Assembly: GCA_013205335.1 (NCBI GenBank)
Contig: JABMNB010000387.1
Coordinates: forward strand, 1-5,910
Direction: 5' to 3'
Source of the DNA: Rhodospirillales bacterium
Lineage (GTDB): Bacteria; Pseudomonadota; Alphaproteobacteria; Reyranellales; Reyranellaceae
DNA: 5,910 nt
The translations under genes and the position numbers were made by a program. Positions within the stretch are counted from its first letter, which is position 1, and every line of letters starts with the position of its first letter. The notes under the pieces were generated by a model that was given only the letters and a program-made list of their open reading frames with translations, was not told the origin of the DNA and made no database searches. Positions 1-5,910 of the stretch are shown here, piece by piece.

Positions 1-533
1 CAGCCCGTCGCGCCGGACCGCTGCGGGACGTCGGCCAACGGATCGCGCGCGGCGCGCAACTCCGGGCGAGGCGGCGGAGGAGGCGGCTCGACGATCGCTT
101 CGAGCAGCGGCGGAAGTTCAGGTTCGGCCTCGGGTACGGGCTGCTGGCGGCGACGGAGCCGCACCGTGTCGTCGTAGGTGCCCGAAGCGCCGGCGGCGCC
201 GGAGGTCAGCATCGTGGGCCAGGCCACGACAGTCGTGCCGACCACGCCGATGTCGGGCTCGCGCACGCGCAGCCTTACGGTGGCGATACCGGCCAGCCGG
301 TCGCAGATCTCGGGACCGAGATGGAACTCGAGCACCTCGCCGCTGCGTGTCACCTCGTCGGGCATCAGCCAGGTCTCGGTGCGACGCCAGCCATCGTCGG
401 CCAGATGCGTATCGGGGCCCTGCTGGCGCTGGATCGAGATCGTGAGGCCGTCAGGCGCGGCGTCGAGTTCGCTGACGCGCAACAGCGCGTGGCCGGGTTC
501 CGGGAGCGGGGCGATGTTTGCGCGGACGGGCAT
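1..533 (-). CDS. Unrecognised protein downstream of srfC: beta-rich N-terminus plus proline-rich segment (C-terminus outside window)
   Basis: I do not recognise this family. The frame is open from the ATG at 533-531 to the left edge, giving 177 residues without a stop. The start is supported by an AGAGG motif six bases upstream that overlaps the srfC stop. Residues 1-125 alternate short polar and hydrophobic stretches (for example GLTISIQR, EVLEFHLG, IATVRLRVRE, TTVVAWPTM), which suggests a beta-sandwich-like domain. A single Cys lies near residue 77. RLRRR (125-129) leads into a Pro/Glu-rich region (131-177) with PPPPPP at 150-155, probably a disordered linker to an unseen C-terminal part. 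There is no signal peptide, so a cytoplasmic location is likely. It is probably in the same transcript as srfB and srfC and may be a third component of the system. Salmonella SrfA is encoded upstream of srfB, so position gives no support for calling this SrfA. No catalytic motif is visible. Confidence 0.82.
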   Translation of the reverse strand, partial: MPVRANIAPLPEPGHALLRVSELDAAPDGLTISIQRQQGPDTHLADDGWRRTETWLMPDEVTRSGEVLEFHLGPEICDRLAGIATVRLRVREPDIGVVGTTVVAWPTMLTSGAAGASGTYDDTVRLRRRQQPVPEAEPELPPLLEAIVEPPPPPPRPELRAARDPLADVPQRSGATG

Positions 534-539
534 CGAGAA

Positions 540-544
540 CCTCT
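540..544 (-). promoter_or_regulatory. Ribosome binding site of the third gene, overlapping the srfC stop
   Basis: The minus strand reads TAGAGGTTCTCGATG. TAG at 545-543 is the srfC stop, AGAGG at 544-540 is a good Shine-Dalgarno sequence, and six bases separate it from the ATG at 533-531. The site fixes the start of the third gene and implies that ribosomes finishing srfC can reinitiate there. Confidence 0.7.
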
Positions 545-3212
545 ACGCCGCCACGGTGCGGAGGATGGCGCCCAGCCGGTCGTTCTGCTCCGGCGTGATC
601 TCGCGGCCGCCTTCGTAACCGACATTGTCCATTGCGAGCTGCAGGAAAGCGCGCATCCAGTCCTTGCAATAGTCGGCGTAGATCGGCGCAGGATTCTCGC
701 TGAGTTGCGGGATGCCGTCCACCGTCATCGTCGGCTGCTCGAACACGCGACGCTGCGGTGCGTTCGGCGGCAGGCCGGGCCGTTGATCGAGTGGCAGCTT
801 GTCGAAACCCAGCGCGCTCACATAGCCGTTCAGCGCCGAGGAGGCCGTCCGCACCTGGCGCTCGGCGATCTCTTCCCACTTGGCGTTGGCGGCATTCTCC
901 AGTGCACGCACCTCGTGAGAGAGCTGGTCGATCAGCTTCAGGCGATGGGCGCCGACGATCAGCTCGTCGATCAGCCAGCCGAGATGCTGGCGGTCGACTC
1001 CGAAATGCGACAGCGCCTTCTCGTCGGCGCCGACGCGGCGCATGTTCTCGAGCCAGTATTCGGCGGCCTCACGGGCAAATCGCTCCGCGCGATCCTCGAT
1101 AACGCCGGAGGGCGGTGGGGCGCGGCCGGGCTCCTCGCCGAACACGTCGGCAAAGATGGCGCCGATGTCGACGGCAGCCCCGGTCGACTGAACGGCGGCG
1201 CCCGGCGACTTGCCGTTCTTGCCCGTTCCCTCGTCGGACGGCTGCGCCGTGGCGATGCGGAAGTAGATTTCGCGCAAGGCCGTGTCTGCGATCTGCAGCG
1301 CGGCGACGAGTTCGCCGAAGAGCTGCTGCTGGATGACGTTCGCCAGGCCGCGCAGCACCGTATGGATGAGGTCGCGCTTCCTGGCACGTGCATCGCCGTC
1401 GGACGCGCTGTGGAAGCCGGCCAGCCGGTCGACCAGGCGGCGCAGCTGCACCTCGAGCTGGCCACGCACCTGGGCGCGCTTGATCGCGGGATCGCAGACC
1501 GGGATGAGGCTCTTCACCAGATACGCCACGCCGCCGTCGTTGGCGCGAAACGCTTCATCCCAGGCACGAGGTGGGTCGGCAAAATGACGGCGCACATCCT
1601 CGTTCTCGACGAAATGGCGGCGCAGCTCGCCGGCGCGCTGGGCAAAGGAGTCGGAGATGCCGACCTCGCGGCCACCGTCATAGTCCATCAGCCGCTCGTC
1701 GATGACGGTCGGATTGCGCAGCCAGAAACTGTTGTCGAACGGCTTGCCGTTCCAGTTGAGCGGCCACTCGCCGCGGAAATTGTTGACCAGTGAGTTGCCA
1801 AGGCGCGCGCTCCAGCGCAGACGGCGCGACTCCTCGGTCTCGCCGGCCTTCTGCTCGAACTCGCGGTCCATCTTGGTCAGCACGAGAAACAGCGCGTTCT
1901 TCTGCCTGGCGCGGTCCGCGGGCGTGGCGCCTATCGTCTGGTCGATCCACGCCGTCATCATGTCGGAGAGGTCGCGGACCTCCTGGTTGCCGTCGGGAAT
2001 GCACAACAGGATGGCGCTGAGTTCGCGCTCGGCCGAGTAGCGCTGGAAGAGGTAGGCGACCTTGCCGCGCAGCAGCAGTTCGCGCAGGGGGTTGGCGCCC
2101 TCGGCCACGCCTTTGGTCTTGGCGACGTCGTCGAGGTTGGCGAGCTTCAGTCGCGACCGGGCGCCGGGAAAGTCGAGCAGGTCGGTATGATCGAAGAAGT
2201 CCCACGGCTTCTCGTCTATGGCGACGTTCAGCTCGGCAGTGAGTGCGCAGACCAGCGAACGCGGCAGGCGCGCGTCGGGCGAGGACCGGCCGTCGCCCTG
2301 CCTCGGACGCACCAGCAGCGGATCGTCGGCATCGGCGCCCAGGCGATCGAGCGTGAGCACATCGACGATGCTCTTCTCGCGCGGGATCAGCGCGTCCATG
2401 CCGAGCAGCGCCTCGGGCGCGTGGCCGAGCTTCTGCAGGCCGTCGTACAGCGTCAGGTAGAGGTCGGTGAAGGGCTGGAAATCGTACCACAGCACCGACC
2501 ACAGCCGGGCGCGGTCGTGGCCCGAGAGGCGCGGCGCAAGGTCTATGGCCTCGCGCCAGTAGTCGGTGCGCAACTCGGCGGTGACGCCGGCGAAGAAGGT
2601 GTCGAAATACTCGATCAGGTCGAGCACGTCGTCGGATTCCAGATCGCCGACCGGTGTCGGCTGTGCCTTCGCACGCAGTTCGGACAGGCGCTTGCGGATC
2701 GCCGCGCCGTCGGGCCCCACGAACTTGGCCTTCTGGTGGTCGAAGTCGAGCAGGAAGGAGTTGCCCAGGATCTTCACGATGTCGGTCTGGGTGAGCAGCC
2801 GCACCTTTACCGGGAACTCGGGCGAGCCGTCGCTGAGGCCCAGGCCAAAGCGCGTGACCAGCCCCGTCGACTCGCGATTGCCCGGCGGGTTGATCTCGCG
2901 CAGGAAGTCGTAGGTCTTGTCGGCGAAGCGTGCCTGCAGCGGACGGCCGTCGCGGCTCGCCAGGATCGAGACGAGATAGGATTTGCCGGCCTGGCTGGGG
3001 CCGAACACGCCCACGCACATGCGGCGGCGGGCGGCGCGCGCCAGTTTGCGGCTCTGGTTACGAACCTTCTGCAGCTCGCTCACCAGAGACGGCGCCTGCT
3101 GGGCCACCGTCGGCGATTGTTCGGCGGCGTTCTTCAGCCACGCCACGCCTTCGCTGGCGGCGACGGCCAGTGCCTCGCAATCCTGGGCCAGCTTGAGATC
3201 GACTGTGTCCAT
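543..3212 (-). CDS. srfC: SrfC-family putative virulence factor, large P-loop GTPase
   Basis: This is a complete protein of 889 residues counted from the ATG at 3212-3210. An in-frame TTG at 3221-3219 would add three residues. GTPase motifs are clear: Walker A/G1 GPSQAGKS (71-78), G3 DFPG (347-350) inside a hydrophobic strand (TDLLDFPGAR), and G4 TKMD (446-449) after the strand ALFLVL. A predicted helix with basic residues (about 48-64) precedes G1. After the GTPase region comes a long, probably helical C-terminal half, interrupted by a Gly/Ser/Lys-rich linker (about 657-683). Length and architecture recall dynamin-like large GTPases, but no transmembrane segment is visible, so membrane action would be speculative. 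About 270 residues separate G1 from G3, far more than in small GTPases. Its position immediately after srfB supports the SrfC (Virul_Fac) family call, and the two are probably co-translated. GTP rather than ATP specificity is inferred from TKMD. The cellular substrate is unknown. Confidence 0.9.
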   Translation of the reverse strand: MDTVDLKLAQDCEALAVAASEGVAWLKNAAEQSPTVAQQAPSLVSELQKVRNQSRKLARAARRRMCVGVFGPSQAGKSYLVSILASRDGRPLQARFADKTYDFLREINPPGNRESTGLVTRFGLGLSDGSPEFPVKVRLLTQTDIVKILGNSFLLDFDHQKAKFVGPDGAAIRKRLSELRAKAQPTPVGDLESDDVLDLIEYFDTFFAGVTAELRTDYWREAIDLAPRLSGHDRARLWSVLWYDFQPFTDLYLTLYDGLQKLGHAPEALLGMDALIPREKSIVDVLTLDRLGADADDPLLVRPRQGDGRSSPDARLPRSLVCALTAELNVAIDEKPWDFFDHTDLLDFPGARSRLKLANLDDVAKTKGVAEGANPLRELLLRGKVAYLFQRYSAERELSAILLCIPDGNQEVRDLSDMMTAWIDQTIGATPADRARQKNALFLVLTKMDREFEQKAGETEESRRLRWSARLGNSLVNNFRGEWPLNWNGKPFDNSFWLRNPTVIDERLMDYDGGREVGISDSFAQRAGELRRHFVENEDVRRHFADPPRAWDEAFRANDGGVAYLVKSLIPVCDPAIKRAQVRGQLEVQLRRLVDRLAGFHSASDGDARARKRDLIHTVLRGLANVIQQQLFGELVAALQIADTALREIYFRIATAQPSDEGTGKNGKSPGAAVQSTGAAVDIGAIFADVFGEEPGRAPPPSGVIEDRAERFAREAAEYWLENMRRVGADEKALSHFGVDRQHLGWLIDELIVGAHRLKLIDQLSHEVRALENAANAKWEEIAERQVRTASSALNGYVSALGFDKLPLDQRPGLPPNAPQRRVFEQPTMTVDGIPQLSENPAPIYADYCKDWMRAFLQLAMDNVGYEGGREITPEQNDRLGAILRTVAA

Positions 3213-3221
3213 GTCCCTCAA
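3213..3221 (-). promoter_or_regulatory. srfB/srfC junction with coupled start
   Basis: On the minus strand this stretch reads TTGAGGGAC and is followed directly by ATG. TGA (3220-3218) is the srfB stop. The GAGGG at 3219-3215 can serve as a ribosome binding site for the srfC ATG at 3212, although the 2-3 base spacer is shorter than usual. Alternatively, TTG at 3221-3219 starts srfC with a 4-base TTGA overlap, but it has no strong Shine-Dalgarno upstream (AAGACCGG). Either arrangement points to translational coupling. I prefer the ATG, with moderate confidence. Confidence 0.6.
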
Positions 3222-5910
3222 CCGGTCTTGAGCATGCCCGTGTCGAGCCAGTAGCCCTCACGGCGCGGCAATGTCTGGAGGCGGAGCGTCAGGCGGTCGA
3301 GTGCGACGGCACGTCCGTCGCGGTTGGTCACCTGGCGCAGACGAAACCGTTCGACGTCGCCCGAATCCTTGTCCTTGGGCTTCACGCGGGCGAGCGCAAT
3401 CCGGAACGGTGTCTCGCGGGCGTGGCGCTCGGCATATTCCGGCTTGGCGAACTCCAGCGCGTAGAGCCGCGCCGCCGGCCAGCGCACCAGATCGAGCTGG
3501 CGCGCCCCCAGCCACATCGGCCCACGGAACTCGAAGGCGATCTCGGGCAGCTCGAATTCGCGATTGTCGAGGTCGACATCGCGATAGATGAGGTCTTCCT
3601 TCTGGAGCCGGCCGCCGCCGTCGAGCTTGCCGATGAACCGGGCGATGCTCTTGGAACGCAACAGGTCGGAGCGAAAGGAAAAGTCCGGAAGCTGCGACTG
3701 CGCCAGCGCGGCGATCATCGCGCCCACTGCCACGGTGGTCTTGGGATCTTCCACCCGCAGGCGCGCGTCGCGGAACGGATACCAGGCGCCGACACGATAT
3801 TCGTGCAGCGAGATCACCCGCTCCGGCGGCAGCGGCAGCAGCTCCATCACCAGCGCGCGTATGCCGGGCAGGCGCGACGGCCGCCCCGACAGCAGCAGAA
3901 CGTCGCAATCGTAGGCATGGACGATCTCGGCGAGCGGCGCCAGGACGCGACCCATCTCGGCGCGGACCGTCTTGTCGAGGCCCGGCAGGTCGACCGGGAA
4001 CACCACTTCGCGCAGGTCGAAGTTCTGGGCGCCACGCTTGCGCGCCGCCTCGTTCACGAAGGTGACGACTTCATCGGATGGCTTGGCGCCACCCGGGAAG
4101 AACGACTCGTAGGGGCGCGGCTCGGCGGCGACGACGCCGGACGTCGGATCGTAGGTCTCGGCGGCGCGCAGGAACTCGAGGGCGAGCGGATGGGCGATCT
4201 GCAACGCGAACTGCTGGCGCAGATTGCGCTGGATCACGTCCTCGCCGCCGCGATCGCCGCCCACCAGTTCGGCCATCAGGTCGCCCGGGTTGCCGATGCC
4301 GGCGGCGCGCAATGCCGCCTCGATCGGCGGCAGCACATGGCCCTGGACGACGCGCAGCAGGATGTCGTCGCCCGCGACGTTGAAGCCTTCGCGGAATTTC
4401 TGCTCCGGGAGCAGCGTCACGGACGTGCCGGCGCCTTCCAGACGGTAGGAATTGATGATCAGGTCGGTCGTGCCACCGCCCACGTCGATGCTCGCGATGG
4501 TGAGCACATCGTCCGCCGGCTTGCCGCGCGGCTTGCGCGTGATCTGGAAAAAGCGGCGGGCGTCGCCGCCGAAATTGCGCGCCACCTCGGTGTAGAGATA
4601 GACGAGCTGCGTGCAGCTCGCCTCGTCCCAGTCGGTCAGCACACGCGGCGCCGGCGCTGCCGGATCGTCGAGCTTCCAGCCCATCATCATCCAGACGAGG
4701 TCGCGGGCGGCTTCGGCGCGTTTGCGGAAGATCAGGCGCTCGGCCAGCGGCATGCCGGTCGGCAGGGTGAGCACGATGCGGCGCAGCCGGCGCGGCGTCT
4801 CGGCATGGGCACGGCGGCCGCGCTGCTGCGGCGAGTTCATCAGCATCAGCGCCTGCAGCAGCACTTCGGTGAGCACGAAGGTCATCACCGAGGAGCGCGA
4901 ATACAGAGGTTCGAACACCGGCAGATGGTCGGCCGAATCGGCGTCGGCATCGACGAGGTGCAGCGGCTCGCCCTTCTGGTTCACGAGCTGGGCCATCGGC
5001 CCGGCTGCCGCCGGCATCGCCGTCTGGTCCTGGGCATAGGCCACGTTGAAGCGCCATTCGCGGGTCTGCGGCTCCTCGTCCCACAGATAGCGCTTGGGGC
5101 TCGACATGCCGGTATTGCCCTCGGTGCCGCGACGGCGTGCGGCCAGCCGCGTCGCCTCGGGCCCGACCCGCGTCATGGTCGGCCAGACGAAGGCATCGGC
5201 ACGTCCGCCGAGGCGCGAGAGGTGGTTCTTGCCAAACCAGGCCTGCGCGAACTCGACGCGCGATTCGAAGGGGCGCGTATGCACGACCTCGGGATGCGAG
5301 AGGTCGCGCAGGGCGAGCTCGTAGGAATCGTTCAGGTTGACGCCCAGCTCGCCGGCCGCCTCGATCAGCAGGCCGCAGGTGCGCGAATTGCCGACGTCGA
5401 GGACGAGGTCGACCTCGATCGCGCCGCGCCCCGGCCGCTCGGCGTCGCCCACCAGCTTGACCGGCGGAAAGTGCGCCGCGGCGGCGAGCAGCCCGAGGAA
5501 GGCGAGATAGCGCGCCGTGGCCTCCTGCGGCTTCTGCTTGATGTCGTTGTCGATCTCCTCGGCCGACGCGCGTGGATGCAATTCGTGGAACAGCTCGTCG
5601 AGCCATTGCACCATCCAGCCCTGGCGCAGCAGCCAGTGATTGGCGCGCTGCTGTGGCGCCAGCGCGAACAACGCACCGGCGGTCACGTCCTTGGGCGACG
5701 GCGCGAGATAGGCGCGGCCCTCGGCCTCGGCGATCAGGCCGGTGTCGAAGGCCAGCACCGCGCGGTAGCGGTTGCCCTGCTCGTCGCGATAGCCCGAACC
5801 ATAGCGTGCCTCGAGATCGACTACGCGCACGCGCGCCCAGTCGGCCGGACCCTCGCGGAACTGGTTGTTGGGCCGCACCTGGAGGAACGGCACCGGCACC
5901 CATTTGTCGA
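3218..5910 (-). CDS. srfB: SrfB-family protein, actin/Hsp70-like ATPase fold (N-terminus outside window)
   Basis: The protein is assigned to the SrfB 'virulence factor' family, whose biochemical role is not established. Residues are numbered from the in-frame GTG at 5899. The hallmarks of the actin/Hsp70/FtsA ATPase fold appear in order: phosphate-1 loop LVLDVGNSRTCGLLIE (about 165-180, Asp168); phosphate-2 loop IDVGGGTTDLI (about 471-481, Asp472 and Asp479); NVAGDDI (507-513), resembling the GGxxFD element; adenosine-type motif LLLSGRPSRLPGIR (668-681); and TTVAVGAMIA (721-730), like the VAxGAA helix. About 160 residues precede the ATPase core and 160 follow it. No signal peptide or membrane segment is visible, so it is probably cytoplasmic. 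The frame stays open beyond the GTG (preceding codons D-K-W) to the window edge. From memory, family members approach 1000 residues, so roughly 100 N-terminal residues are probably missing. It is the first visible gene of the run, directly abutting srfC. The family call is made from recall of motifs and layout. Confidence 0.9.
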   Translation of the reverse strand, partial: DKWVPVPFLQVRPNNQFREGPADWARVRVVDLEARYGSGYRDEQGNRYRAVLAFDTGLIAEAEGRAYLAPSPKDVTAGALFALAPQQRANHWLLRQGWMVQWLDELFHELHPRASAEEIDNDIKQKPQEATARYLAFLGLLAAAAHFPPVKLVGDAERPGRGAIEVDLVLDVGNSRTCGLLIEAAGELGVNLNDSYELALRDLSHPEVVHTRPFESRVEFAQAWFGKNHLSRLGGRADAFVWPTMTRVGPEATRLAARRRGTEGNTGMSSPKRYLWDEEPQTREWRFNVAYAQDQTAMPAAAGPMAQLVNQKGEPLHLVDADADSADHLPVFEPLYSRSSVMTFVLTEVLLQALMLMNSPQQRGRRAHAETPRRLRRIVLTLPTGMPLAERLIFRKRAEAARDLVWMMMGWKLDDPAAPAPRVLTDWDEASCTQLVYLYTEVARNFGGDARRFFQITRKPRGKPADDVLTIASIDVGGGTTDLIINSYRLEGAGTSVTLLPEQKFREGFNVAGDDILLRVVQGHVLPPIEAALRAAGIGNPGDLMAELVGGDRGGEDVIQRNLRQQFALQIAHPLALEFLRAAETYDPTSGVVAAEPRPYESFFPGGAKPSDEVVTFVNEAARKRGAQNFDLREVVFPVDLPGLDKTVRAEMGRVLAPLAEIVHAYDCDVLLLSGRPSRLPGIRALVMELLPLPPERVISLHEYRVGAWYPFRDARLRVEDPKTTVAVGAMIAALAQSQLPDFSFRSDLLRSKSIARFIGKLDGGGRLQKEDLIYRDVDLDNREFELPEIAFEFRGPMWLGARQLDLVRWPAARLYALEFAKPEYAERHARETPFRIALARVKPKDKDSGDVERFRLRQVTNRDGRAVALDRLTLRLQTLPRREGYWLDTGMLKTG

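Noticed and set aside
1..533. Calling the third gene srfA
   Set aside because: In the Salmonella cluster srfA precedes srfB, whereas this gene follows srfC. I see no sequence resemblance I could defend, so it is left unnamed.
321..1793. 490-codon open frame on the plus strand, antisense to srfC
   Set aside because: It lies almost entirely inside the srfC and third-gene coding regions and shows no recognisable motif. Long antisense frames are expected in GC-rich genes with strong third-position bias.
1678..3018. 446-codon minus-strand frame overlapping srfC
   Set aside because: It is an out-of-frame shadow of srfC, dominated by Arg, Ala, Pro and Gly and lacking the GTPase motifs. No frameshift evidence exists, since the srfC frame is intact across the region.
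2187..3254. 355-codon open frame on the plus strand across the N-terminal half of srfC
   Set aside because: It is antisense to the P-loop region of srfC. Its translation is rich in Gln, Ala, Val, His and Arg with no domain signature, as expected for a mirror of a coding strand.
4071..5903. 610-codon minus-strand frame starting at an ATG near the right edge
   Set aside because: Its translation is a low-complexity Arg/Ala/Gly/Pro mixture in a different frame from the motif-bearing SrfB protein, so it is a frame shadow.
1..5910. Signs of a mobile island, CRISPR array, tRNA, terminator or attachment site
   Set aside because: The window is coding nearly end to end, composition looks uniform, and I found no direct repeats, integrase, transposase or stem-loop followed by a T-run.

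Overview
The window is GC-rich and fully coding. It carries three genes on the minus strand in one tight, operon-like run, read from the right edge to the left edge. In transcription order they are: an SrfB-family protein with an actin/Hsp70-type ATPase fold (runs off the right edge, stop at 3218-3220), an SrfC-family large P-loop GTPase (complete, about 3212 to 543), and a third protein of unrecognised family that starts at 533 and runs off the left edge. GC richness, strong G/C third positions, and the srfB-srfC pair without an enterobacterial context suggest a Proteobacterium, perhaps an alphaproteobacterium. That assignment is a weak inference from composition and general family knowledge.

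Layout: 5910-3218 holds srfB without its N-terminus. The reading frame stays open through the last base of the window, so the in-frame GTG at 5899 is probably internal. At 3221-3212 the srfB stop sits against the srfC start, as either a 4-base TTGA overlap or a 5-base gap. 3212-543 holds srfC. At 545-531 the srfC stop TAG overlaps an AGAGG ribosome binding site for the third gene, whose ATG is at 533-531. 533-1 holds the first 177 residues of that gene: a probably beta-rich N-terminal part followed by a proline-rich segment with six consecutive prolines. I see no RNA genes, insertion sequences, CRISPR arrays, terminators or promoters. No intergenic stretch exceeds about 10 bases, so the promoter must lie beyond the right edge.

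How they may work together: the family names come from the Salmonella srfABC cluster, where the genes were described as SsrB-regulated factors, and 'virulence factor' is an inherited label. The sequence itself shows two different nucleotide-driven proteins, an Hsp70/actin-like ATPase and a dynamin-sized GTPase, probably translationally coupled and followed by a non-enzymatic-looking protein. A jointly assembled cytoplasmic machine is a reasonable inference, but its substrate or target cannot be read from this window. The most useful leads are the unidentified third gene, the roughly 270-residue insertion inside the SrfC GTPase domain, and the intact nucleotide-binding motifs in both large proteins.
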